64,000 nucleotides of DNA, from the NCBI GenBank assembly GCA_027627225.1, contig CM051029.1, positions 76,907,578 through 76,971,577 of the forward strand. The letters run 5' to 3'. Position 1 is the stretch's first letter; each line of letters opens with the position of its first letter. Positions 1-10,523 of the stretch are shown in pieces. Origin of the DNA: Congeria kusceri (lineage: Eukaryota; Mollusca; Bivalvia; Myida; Dreissenidae). The notes under the pieces were generated by a model. That model had not been told where the DNA came from. It did no database searches and was given only the letters and a program-made list of their open reading frames with translations. Made by a program: the position numbers and the translations under genes.

Positions 1-84
1 AAGAAAAACTAATTTTAATGAGAATAAAAATTTCTCTTAAACTGACTTTGGGTTAAAATAAAATATCGTATGCAAGTGCAAAAT
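1..84. other. Tail of the spacer/leader of an upstream unit
   Basis: This matches the last ~84 bp before each later endonuclease start. It has the AATAAAAATTT leader variant also seen before copies 6 and 12-16. A unique C-to-A change creates an in-frame ATG at 70, five codons upstream of the conserved ATG at 85. Confidence 0.9.
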
Positions 85-627
85 ATGGATGAGAAAGCAG
101 ATTTTTGGTCATTTCTGAGCAAAAGAGTAGAAAATAAGTGCATTAAATGCATCAATTCAGATTGTTTGATCTGGAATGGTTGTATTTCAAATAGTTCCTT
201 ACCCTATTATGGCCGAATGAGGGTTAAATTGCCTTCGGACATAAAATCAGAGACATACTTGGTTCACCGTGTAGCGTTAATGTGCTACATGAAGTCAGAA
301 TTGAACGCCAGGGACTCTGTGAGCCACTTATGCAACAATAGCTTGTGTGTTAAGCCTGAACATTTAAACATAGAGCCCCATTCCACCAACATGGAACGGC
401 GGACATGTTTACAGTTCGGACAGTGCAGCGGGCATGGAACTGAGCCAGCCTGCATATTTGGTAAAAACATGAATACAACAAGCTTTATCACTTCCTTTTA
501 TTCATAGAAATACACTTAAAATACATAAATGCATGTTTTTTTTTCATTTTATATCTATTTCTATTGGGTATTTTTGCCTTTTTCAGGTAGAGGAACGCCT
601 GATGCTGACGCGAGGGCCACTTGTTAG
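85..627 (+). CDS. His-Cys box (I-PpoI-like) endonuclease gene, copy 1
   Basis: Predicted zinc-binding His-Me finger nuclease of the His-Cys box type, the fold of I-PpoI. Exon 1 is 85-460, the intron 461-586 (GTAAAA donor; pyrimidine-rich TTTTTCAG acceptor) and exon 2 587-627, giving 138 residues. Counting from the ATG at 85, the core is Y42-G43-R44, H61-R62, then S80-H81-L82-C83, C88 and H93. The C-x4-C-x4-H spacing equals that of I-PpoI. C27 fits the remaining first-zinc ligand, H81 the general base and N102 the metal-binding Asn. C108, C114, H117 and C123 fit the second zinc site. The ATG has A at -3 and G at +4. In this copy only, an in-frame ATG at 70 could add five residues. Without splicing the frame ends at 507 with a different 14-residue tail. 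In this family such genes usually sit in group I introns; here the gene shares a unit with a transposase. Its target is unknown. Confidence 0.78.
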
Positions 628-651
628 AGGTCTCTTATGCCAAAACAGGTA

Positions 652-669
652 ATAATAACAATTTATTAT
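652..669. terminator. AT palindrome and minus-strand poly(A) signal between the convergent genes
   Basis: Seven-base arms ATAATAA and TTATTAT flank CAAT in the 57-bp gap between the endonuclease stop (625-627) and the transposase stop (685-687). On the minus strand it provides AATAAA at 667-662, 18 bases past the transposase stop. The plus strand has only AATAAT-like sequence. The palindrome recurs in every unit; copies 6-9 and 11 read TAATGAC instead of TAATAAC, which breaks one base of an arm. A shared 3'-end signal is inferred. Confidence 0.45.
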
Positions 670-684
670 CAGGTACACAATCAA

Positions 685-2602
685 CTAAGCATATTTATGA
701 TGCTTAAGGTGTGGAAGACTGTCATAATCAGGTTTGGGGTCACTCATGCCCTTGCCGTAGTGTAATTCCTCATGCAGTTTGTATCGATAATTCCGCGTCC
801 TGGCACGTAAAGCTCGTGCTTTGTTGGTAGCGGATGTTTGCTTTCGGTTAAGGTCGTTGCGGTCCTCATATGCTATCTGCTTAATAATCTTTGACCCCTG
901 GGTAAGGTTAGTATTTAGTTCAGTGGTTTTTGCAATTACAGAGTCAGCATAGCCATTGTTTAATTTGTGAACCTGCCCGTGAATTCGACCTACACAGTTG
1001 CGTGAGAAAGTCACAGTTTTAGGATTGACAGCTTGGTACGACCTGTTTACTGCTTCACTTTTTTGGGTTGTGGTTAAAAGTTTGGTAGCGTCAAGAGCAG
1101 CTGGACCTAAAAGCATTTCAATGCATTTTTTAAGGACTTGTTGGTCACTGTCAACCATTTTACCCTTGACATTGTCTGGCATGAAATTCTTAGCTTGCCT
1201 ATTTGTACCAGCACAGACATAACTGTACTTTGCACAATGAGTACCGCAGTAACCACTGAAGCATAGAACAATGGTTGCGATTACATCAACCATGACCTTC
1301 TTTAGAACCTTGATGTCACCCTGGTGTTTATTGTGGGCAGCTTTAAGCTCAGCCATACACCTAGCTTCGACCGAGAGAGCGAACCGACTCCTGATATTAG
1401 ACTTGGAATGACCCTTGAGCATGCCCTTTGAGAAAGGCGCTTTGTTGAGCTCGCGCTTCAGCGAGTTGCCTAGGTGCCTCAGATCCTTAAGATGACCCAC
1501 ATTGTGACCGTGAGAGTTACGAACACCTTGGAATGCCCTACTGTCCCCATCACAAGTGAAATTTGCTATTTTGATGTCCTTAGAGATCTGGTCACCTGAC
1601 AACCTATTCCATTTGCCTTCATCACCTATTGGTTCCCTCTCTGAAACATTTGCAGAACAATGCCCCCTATGATTGGGGCACTGAACAGGTTTACCCTTAT
1701 TCCTAAGCATTGATGCAGTCCTGCATAGTTTATTTGCTACTTGTACCCCTACAATTTGCTTGTTTCTGGTATTGTTTTCACACATAGTGCTTATGGCAAT
1801 AGTTCCGGCTTGAAAGGGTGTCGCGTCAGAGTTAAAAATAGGGATCTTTTTGACCAATTTTGGCATTTTCAGCAACTAAGTTTTCTCTAATCTGGTACAT
1901 GCTTCTCTCATTTAGGGATTTAAGGGCAGTATTGACCTTATTTGCTTGTTTTTGCATAGCAAGTGGAGAGGGAGCAATGATATTGGTTGTGTTGAGAATT
2001 CTGCGGGAACCTGTGTTCCCAATAGAAGTACTTGCAACACCTATTTGGAAGCCTACATTGATCTGAGCTGCCTTTCTGCCCCTGGTACTTGATGGAACCT
2101 CATTGTAAAGCTTATAATGCTTGCCTACATATCTGCATCTTGTACATTTTAACCTTTCCTCCCAGCCTAAGCCCCACTTTATGGAAGCACTGCCGTCAAT
2201 TACCAAGTCGCCCCTACATTTATCACTTCTTAACCTATGCTTTCTATTTTCAGAGGACATCATAGACTGGAGTAGGGCGGGGACATAGACCTTGTTCGTA
2301 AGTAAGTCGGGATGGACTTTTGATGGAGCAGGAACCCGTAACAGGTCTACATAGCGAATCTTGTTCGCTCTCGGACGCAAGGGCTTAGCTGGGGTTTGAG
2401 AGCCGTCTACATCCCGAAAAGTAAGAACCTTGTCATTGTAAGCTACCCGTGCTTCAAAGGATGACCTTTCTAACCTTACATAGGTTGTGTTGGAATTTGA
2501 CCTTCTTTCATAATTATGTTTTTTCCCCTTCACCGGACTAGTCCCACCTCGTTTAAAACCAACATTGAGCAACTTTTTCTTTTGCTTGGTTATGAACCCC
2601 AT
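685..2602 (-). pseudogene. Mutator-like DDE transposase in two overlapping frames, copy 1
   Basis: ATG at 2602 with A at -3 and G at +4. Frame one (256 codons, to 1832) is basic at its N-terminus, with C129, C153-x2-C156 and GRKAAQIN at 175-182. Frame two (396 codons on a TTG-initiated count, 1875-685) has SDATPFQAGT near 16-25, CPNHRGHC at 66-73, CDGD at 108-111 (likely catalytic Asp), a Cys cluster at 205-221 (C205, C210, C214, C221), and SEAVN with E274 as likely catalytic Glu. Together these resemble, from memory, the Mutator-like transposases abundant in bivalves. The frames overlap by 44 bp; a +1 step at the frame-one stop TTT-TAA would join them. The family's first acidic residue, expected just upstream of SDATPFQ, is not evident. 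It is either a pseudogene or frameshift-dependent. No GT-AG pair fits an intron here. Confidence 0.75.
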
Positions 2603-3365
2603 TTTGACCAGATTGCCACCTTAAAAAAAGTCAAAGTACTTATTTTGTGCCCAAAATATGCAATTTTGTATTCCCTTAAACCTCTAAATGTGAGCAGGCA
2701 ATGCAAATTGACCACCTGCTGCAGTTTAAAGGCACTCATGACATTATATACTAGAATATATAATTGGTGGCCTGTAATTAAAGAGGCTGCGACAAACAAG
2801 GTGCTTTAAAGATTTTACACTTTATTGGTTTGAAACAAGCAATTACTGGAAGCTGATTGATTTCTACACTTCAAAGTATCTTTGATCTCCCATTTTGACT
2901 AATTTGTCAATTGTCTTGGATGAAATTGGAATTTTTTTTCTATTAAATGTACATTTTTGGGGTGATTTTTTTTAAAAAATACACAAAAAATACATTATCA
3001 AAATGGCTTAGAGTAAAAATATCTAACAAAGTCATTCTCTCCTCACCCCACATAAGCCCCCCATACATGTTTGTTTGGTTTGTTTGGGTGTTTTGTCACA
3101 AATATTGCAAATATCAGCTTTAATTGTTAGAGGGACATTTAAGCTTCAAGACGCTTGAAATCACCGGCTTCCGACCAAAATCACCTGTGTTTGAAAATAT
3201 GAAATAAAATGGCCAAATGGACAGATATACGAACCAAACTTAATATATTGGTGCAATATGCATGGGAAGATAATTATATGCAAGAAAAACTAATTTTAAT
3301 GAGAACAAATTTCTCTTATAAACTGACTTTGGGTTAAAATAAAATATCGTCTGCAAGTGCAAAAT
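2603..3365. promoter_or_regulatory. Divergent spacer between transposase and next endonuclease gene (first of 15 complete ones)
   Basis: About 763 bp of AT-rich DNA lie between the two start codons, so both promoters are expected here. Visible features are an 8-bp-arm palindrome at 2743-2764 with TATATA in both orientations, about 140 bp upstream of the transposase ATG; homopolymer runs at 2932-2990; a TGTTTGTTTGGTTTGTTTGG stretch near 3068; and an interrupted palindrome TTCAAG-ACG-CTTGAA at 3145-3159. No long open frame or RNA gene is evident. Equivalent spacers are 5882-6644, 9162-9924, 12442-13204, 15720-16482, 19000-19761, 22280-23041, 25559-26321, 28839-29601, 32107-32867, 35385-36147, 38663-39425, 41943-42705, 45223-45985 and 48503-49265. 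Promoter function is inferred from position only. Confidence 0.4.
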
Positions 3366-3906
3366 ATGGATGAGAAAGCAGATTTTTGGTCATTTCTGAG
3401 CAAAAGAGTAGAAAATAAGTGCATTAAATGCATCAATTCAGATTGTTTGATCTGGAATGGTTGTATTTCAAATAGTTCCTTACCCTATTATGGCCGAATG
3501 AGGGTTAAATTGCCTTCGGACATAAAATCAGAGACATACTTGGTTCACCGTGTAGCGTTAATGTGCTACATGAAGTCAGAATTGAACGCCAGGGACTCTG
3601 TGAGCCACTTATGCAACAATAGCTTGTGTGTTAAGCCTGAACATTTAAACATAGAGCCCCATTCCACCAACATGGAACGGCGGACATGTTTACAGTTCGG
3701 ACAGTGCAGCGGGCATGGAACTGAGCCAGCCTGCATATTTGGTAAAAACATGAATACAACAAGCTTTATCACTTCCTTTTATTCATAGAAATACACTTAA
3801 AATACATAAATGCATGTTTTTTTCATGTTATATCTATTTCTATTGGGTATTTTTGCCTTTTTCAGGTAGTGGAACGCCTGATGCTGACGCGAGGGCCACT
3901 TGTTAG
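3366..3906 (+). CDS. His-Cys box endonuclease-like gene, copy 2
   Basis: Exons 3366-3741 and 3866-3906; the 124-bp intron is the shortest of the set because its T-run is shorter. Exon 1 encodes the same residues as copy 1. Exon 2 has AGA to AGT (R127S). The leader is the CTTATAAACTG variant shared with copies 3-5. Confidence 0.77.
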
Positions 3907-3963
3907 AGGTCTCTTATGCCAAAACAGGTAATAATAACAATTTATTATCAGGTACACAATCAA

Positions 3964-5881
3964 CTAAGCATATTTATGATGCTTAAGGTGTGGAAGACTG
4001 TCATAATCAGGTTTGGGGTCACTCATGCCCTTGCCGTAGTGTAATTCCTCATGCAGTTTGTATCGATAATTCCGCGTCCTGGCACGTAAAGCTCGTGCTT
4101 TGTTGGTAGCGGATGTTTGCTTTCGGTTAAGGTCGTTGCGGTCCTCATATGCTATCTGCTTAATAATCTTTGACCCCTGGGTAAGGTTAGCATTTAGTTC
4201 AGTGGTTTTTGCAATTACAGAGTCAGCATAGCCATTGTTTAATTTGTGAACCTGCCCGTGAATTCGACCTACACAGTTGCGTGAGAAAGTCACAGTTTTA
4301 GGATTGACAGCTTGGTACGACCTGTTTACTGCTTCACTTTTTTGGGTTGTGGTTAAAAGTTTGGTAGCGTCAAGAGCAGCTGGACCTAAAAGCATTTCAA
4401 TGCATTTTTTAAGGACTTGTTGGTCACTGTCAACCATTTTACCCTTGACATTGTCTGGCATGAAATTCTTAGCTTGCCTATTTGTACCAGCACAGACATA
4501 ACTGTACTTTGCACAATGAGTACCGCAGTAACCACTGAAGCATAGAACAATGGTTGCGATTACATCAACCATGACCTTCTTTAGAACCTTGATGTCACCC
4601 TGGTGTTTATTGTGGGCAGCTTTAAGCTCAGCCATACACCTAGCTTCGACCGAGAGAGCGAACCGACTCCTGATATTAGACTTGGAATGACCCTTGAGCA
4701 TGCCCTTTGAGAAAGGCGCTTTGTTGAGCTCGCGCTTCAGCGAGTTGCCTAGGTGCCTCAGATCCTTAAGATGACCCACATTGTGACCGTGAGAGTTACG
4801 AACACCTTGGAATGCCCTACTGTCCCCATCACAAGTGAAATTTGCTATTTTGATGTCCTTAGAGATCTGGTCACCTGACAACCTATTCCATTTGCCTTCA
4901 TCACCTATTGGTTCCCTCTCTGAAACATTTGCAGAACAATGCCCCCTATGATTGGGGCACTGAACAGGTTTACCCTTATTCCTAAGCATTGATGCAGTCC
5001 TGCATAGTTTATTTGCTACTTGTACCCCTACAATTTGCTTGTTTCTGGTATTGTTTTCACACATAGTGCTTATGGCAATAGTTCCGGCTTGAAAGGGTGT
5101 CGCGTCAGAGTTAAAAATAGGGATCTTTTTGACCAATTTTGGCATTTTCAGCAACTAAGTTTTCTCTAATCTGGTACATGCTTCTCTCATTTAGGGATTT
5201 AAGGGCAGTATTGACCTTATTTGCTTGTTTTTGCATAGCAAGTGGAGAGGGAGCAATGATATTGGTTGTGTTGAGAATTCTGCGGGAACCTGTGTTCCCA
5301 ATAGAAGTACTTGCAACACCTATTTGGAAGCCTACATTGATCTGAGCTGCCTTTCTGCCCCTGGTACTTGATGGAACCTCATTGTAAAGCTTATAATGCT
5401 TGCCTACATATCTGCATCTTGTACATTTTAACCTTTCCTCCCAGCCTAAGCCCCACTTTATGGAAGCACTGCCGTCAATTACCAAGTCGCCCCTACATTT
5501 ATCACTTCTTAACCTATGCTTTCTATTTTCAGAGGACATCATAGACTGGAGTAGGGCGGGGACATAGACCTTGTTCGTAAGTAAGTCGGGATGGACTTTT
5601 GATGGAGCAGGAACCCGTAACAGGTCTACATAGCGAATCTTGTTCGCTCTCGGACGCAAGGGCTTAGCTGGGGTTTGAGAGCCGTCTATATCCCGAAAAG
5701 TAAGAACCTTGTCATTGTAAGCTACCCGTGCTTCAAAGGATGACCTTTCTAACCTTACATAGGTTGTGTTGGAATTTGACCTTCTTTCATAATTATGTTT
5801 TTTCCCCTTCACCGGACTAGTCCCACCTCGTTTAAAACCAACATTGAGCAACTTTTTCTTTTGCTTGGTTATGAACCCCAT
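3964..5881 (-). pseudogene. Mutator-like transposase, copy 2
   Basis: Frames of 256 (5881-5111) and 396 codons, same TTT-TAA break. V65I in frame one is shared only with copy 3. Frame two has A322 where copy 1 has T322. Confidence 0.72.
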
Positions 5882-6644
5882 TTTGACCAGATTGCCACCT
5901 TAAAAAAAGTCAAAGTACTTATTTTGTGCCCAAAATATGCAATTTTGTATTCCCTTAAACCTCTAAATGTGAGCAGGCAATGCAAATTGACCACCTGCTG
6001 CAGTTTAAAGGCACTCATGACATTATATACTAGAATATATAATTGGTGGCCTGTAATTAAAGAGGCTGCGACAAACAAGGTGCTTTAAAGATTTTACACT
6101 TTATTGGTTTGAAACAAGCAATTACTGGAAGCTGATTGATTTCTACACTTCAAAGTATCTTTGATCTCCCATTTTGACTAATTTGTCAATTGTCTTGGAT
6201 GAAATTGGAATTTTTTTTCTATTAAATGTACATTTTTGGGGTGATTTTTTTTAAAAAATACACAAAAAATACATTATCAAAATGGCTTAGAGTAAAAATA
6301 TCTAACAAAGTCATTCTCTCCTCACCCCACATAAGCCCCCCATACATGTTTGTTTGGTTTGTTTGGGTGTTTTGTCACAAATATTGCAAATATCAGCTTT
6401 AATTGTTAGAGGGACATTTAAGCTTCAAGACGCTTGAAATCACCGGCTTCCGACCAAAATCACCTGTGTTTGAAAATATGAAATAAAATGGCCAAATGGA
6501 CAGATATACGAACCAAACTTAATATATTGGTGCAATATGCATGGGAAGATAATTATATGCAAGAAAAACTAATTTTAATGAGAACAAATTTCTCTTATAA
6601 ACTGACTTTGGGTTAAAATAAAATATCGTCTGCAAGTGCAAAAT

Positions 6645-7186
6645 ATGGATGAGAAAGCAGATTTTTGGTCATTTCTGAGCAAAAGAGTAGAAAATAAGTG
6701 CATTAAATGCATCAATTCAGATTGTTTGATCTGGAATGGTTGTATTTCAAATAGTTCCTTACCCTATTATGGCCGAATGAGGGTTAAATTGCCTTCGGAC
6801 ATAAAATCAGAGACATACTTGGTTCACCGTGTAGCGTTAATGTGCTACATGAAGTCAGAATTGAACGCCAGGGACTCTGTGAGCCACTTATGCAACAATA
6901 GCTTGTGTGTTAAGCCTGAACATTTAAACATAGAGCCCCATTCCACCAACATGGAACGGCGGACATGTTTACAGTTCGGACAGTGCAGCGGGCATGGAAC
7001 TGAGCCAGCCTGCATATTTGGTAAAAACATGAATACAACAAGCTTTATCACTTCCTTTTATTCATAGAAATACACTTAAAATACATAAATGCATGTTTTT
7101 TTTCATTTTATATCTATTTCTATTGGGTATTTTTGCCTTTTTCAGGTAGAGGAACGCCTGATGCTGACGCGAGGGCCACTTGTTAG
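6645..7186 (+). CDS. His-Cys box endonuclease-like gene, copy 3
   Basis: Exons 6645-7020 and 7146-7186, 125-bp intron. This is the consensus protein with all zinc and catalytic candidates intact. Leader variant CTTATAAACTG. Confidence 0.77.
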
Positions 7187-7243
7187 AGGTCTCTTATGCC
7201 AAAACAGGTAATAATAACAATTTATTATCAGGTACACAATCAA

Positions 7244-9161
7244 CTAAGCATATTTATGATGCTTAAGGTGTGGAAGACTGTCATAATCAGGTTTGGGGTC
7301 ACTCATGCCCTTGCCGTAGTGTAATTCCTCATGCAGTTTGTATCGATAATTCCGCGTCCTGGCACGTAAAGCTCGTGCTTTGTTGGTAGCGGATGTTTGC
7401 TTTCGGTTAAGGTCGTTGCGGTCCTCATATGCTATCTGCTTAATAATCTTTGACCCCTGGGTAAGGTTAGCATTTAGTTCAGTGGTTTTTGCAATTACAG
7501 AGTCAGCATAGCCATTGTTTAATTTGTGAACCTGCCCGTGAATTCGACCTACACAGTTGCGTGAGAAAGTCACAGTTTTAGGATTGACAGCTTGGTACGA
7601 CCTGTTTACTGCTTCACTTTTTTGGGTTGTGGTTAAAAGTTTGGTAGCGTCAAGAGCAGCTGGACCTAAAAGCATTTCAATGCATTTTTTAAGGACTTGT
7701 TGGTCACTGTCAACCATTTTACCCTTGACATTGTCTGGCATGAAATTCTTAGCTTGCCTATTTGTACCAGCACAGACATAACTGTACTTTGCACAATGAG
7801 TACCGCAGTAACCACTGAAGCATAGAACAATGGTTGCGATTACATCAACCATGACCTTCTTTAGAACCTTGATGTCACCCTGGTGTTTATTGTGGGCAGC
7901 TTTAAGCTCAGCCATACACCTAGCTTCGACCGAGAGAGCGAACCGACTCCTGATATTAGACTTGGAATGACCCTTGAGCATGCCCTTTGAGAAAGGCGCT
8001 TTGTTGAGCTCGCGCTTCAGCGAGTTGCCTAGGTGCCTCAGATCCTTAAGATGACCCACATTGTGACCGTGAGAGTTACGAACACCTTGGAATGCCCTAC
8101 TGTCCCCATCACAAGTGAAATTTGCTATTTTGATGTCCTTAGAGATCTGGTCACCTGACAACCTATTCCATTTGCCTTCATCACCTATTGGTTCCCTCTC
8201 TGAAACATTTGCAGAACAATGCCCCCTATGATTGGGGCACTGAACAGGTTTACCCTTATTCCTAAGCATTGATGCAGTCCTGCATAGTTTATTTGCTACT
8301 TGTACCCCTACAATTTGCTTGTTTCTGGTATTGTTTTCACACATAGTGCTTATGGCAATAGTTCCGGCTTGAAAGGGTGTCGCGTCAGAGTTAAAAATAG
8401 GGATCTTTTTGACCAATTTTGGCATTTTCAGCAACTAAGTTTTCTCTAATCTGGTACATGCTTCTCTCATTTAGGGATTTAAGGGCAGTATTGACCTTAT
8501 TTGCTTGTTTTTGCATAGCAAGTGGAGAGGGAGCAATGATATTGGTTGTGTTGAGAATTCTGCGGGAACCTGTGTTCCCAATAGAAGTACTTGCAACACC
8601 TATTTGGAAGCCTACATTGATCTGAGCTGCCTTTCTGCCCCTGGTACTTGATGGAACCTCATTGTAAAGCTTATAATGCTTGCCTACATATCTGCATCTT
8701 GTACATTTTAACCTTTCCTCCCAGCCTAAGCCCCACTTTATGGAAGCACTGCCGTCAATTACCAAGTCGCCCCTACATTTATCACTTCTTAACCTATGCT
8801 TTCTATTTTCAGAGGACATCATAGACTGGAGTAGGGCGGGGACATAGACCTTGTTCGTAAGTAAGTCGGGATGGACTTTTGATGGAGCAGGAACCCGTAA
8901 CAGGTCTACATAGCGAATCTTGTTCGCTCTCGGACGCAAGGGCTTAGCTGGGGTTTGAGAGCCGTCTATATCCCGAAAAGTAAGAACCTTGTCATTGTAA
9001 GCTACCCGTGCTTCAAAGGATGACCTTTCTAACCTTACATAGGTTGTGTTGGAATTTGACCTTCTTTCATAATTATGTTTTTTCCCCTTCACCGGACTAG
9101 TCCCACCTCGTTTAAAACCAACATTGAGCAACTTTTTCTTTTGCTTGGTTATGAACCCCAT
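7244..9161 (-). pseudogene. Mutator-like transposase, copy 3
   Basis: Both frames have the same protein sequences as in copy 2, including V65I; frame-one stop at 8391. Copies 1-3 share K239-type CCC sequence (TACCCTTGAC), where later copies read TAACCTTGAC. Confidence 0.72.
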
Positions 9162-9924
9162 TTTGACCAGATTGCCACCTTAAAAAAAGTCAAAGTACTT
9201 ATTTTGTGCCCAAAATATGCAATTTTGTATTCCCTTAAACCTCTAAATGTGAGCAGGCAATGCAAATTGACCACCTGCTGCAGTTTAAAGGCACTCATGA
9301 CATTATATACTAGAATATATAATTGGTGGCCTGTAATTAAAGAGGCTGCGACAAACAAGGTGCTTTAAAGATTTTACACTTTATTGGTTTGAAACAAGCA
9401 ATTACTGGAAGCTGATTGATTTCTACACTTCAAAGTATCTTTGATCTCCCATTTTGACTAATTTGTCAATTGTCTTGGATGAAATTGGAATTTTTTTTCT
9501 ATTAAATGTACATTTTTGGGGTGATTTTTTTTAAAAAATACACAAAAAATACATTATCAAAATGGCTTAGAGTAAAAATATCTAACAAAGTCATTCTCTC
9601 CTCACCCCACATAAGCCCCCCATACATGTTTGTTTGGTTTGTTTGGGTGTTTTGTCACAAATATTGCAAATATCAGCTTTAATTGTTAGAGGGACATTTA
9701 AGCTTCAAGACGCTTGAAATCACCGGCTTCCGACCAAAATCACCTGTGTTTGAAAATATGAAATAAAATGGCCAAATGGACAGATATACGAACCAAACTT
9801 AATATATTGGTGCAATATGCATGGGAAGATAATTATATGCAAGAAAAACTAATTTTAATGAGAACAAATTTCTCTTATAAACTGACTTTGGGTTAAAATA
9901 AAATATCGTCTGCAAGTGCAAAAT

Positions 9925-10466
9925 ATGGATGAGAAAGCAGATTTTTGGTCATTTCTGAGCAAAAGAGTAGAAAATAAGTGCATTAAATGCATCAATTCAG
10001 ATTGTTTGATCTGGAATGGTTGTATTTCAAATAGTTCCTTACCCTATTATGGCCGAATGAGGGTTAAATTGCCTTCGGACATAAAATCAGAGACATACTT
10101 GGTTCACCGTGTAGCGTTAATGTGCTACATGAAGTCAGAATTGAACGCCAGGGACTCTGTGAGCCACTTATGCAACAATAGCTTGTGTGTTAAGCCTGAA
10201 CATTTAAACATAGAGCCCCATTCCACCAACATGGAACGGCGGACATGTTTACAGTTCGGACAGTGCAGCGGGCATGGAACTGAGCCAGCCTGCATATTTG
10301 GTAAAAACATGAATACAACAAGCTTTATCACTTCCTTTTATTCATAGAAATACACTTAAAATACATAAATGCATGTTTTTTTTCATTTTATATCTATTTC
10401 TATTGGGTATTTTTGCCTTTTTCAGGTAGAGGAACGCCTGATGCTGACGCGAGGGCCACTTGTTAG
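9925..10466 (+). CDS. His-Cys box endonuclease-like gene, copy 4
   Basis: Exons 9925-10300 and 10426-10466. Consensus protein. The convergent transposase of this unit carries a stop codon, but the nuclease frame is untouched. Confidence 0.77.
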
Positions 10467-10523
10467 AGGTCTCTTATGCCAAAACAGGTAATAATAACAA
10501 TTTATTATCAGGTACACAATCAA

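Noticed and set aside
703..710. CTTAAGGT, the core of the I-PpoI recognition sequence, inside the transposase 3' end of the units
   Set aside because: Only the eight-base core matches and the flanks do not. An 8-mer hit in a 3.3-kb unit is not rare enough to claim a target site.
998..1222. Plus-strand 74-codon frame inside the transposase
   Set aside because: Antisense shadow of transposase frame two; several copies lack it after single-base changes.
1832..1900. Intron explaining the transposase frame change
   Set aside because: No plausible GT-AG pair of sufficient length preserves both the frame-one end and the SDATPFQ motif.
2590..2809. Recurring small frames overlapping the transposase start (97 codons plus; 69 codons minus)
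   Set aside because: They lie in the spacer or antisense to the transposase, show no domain, and recur only because the unit is repeated.
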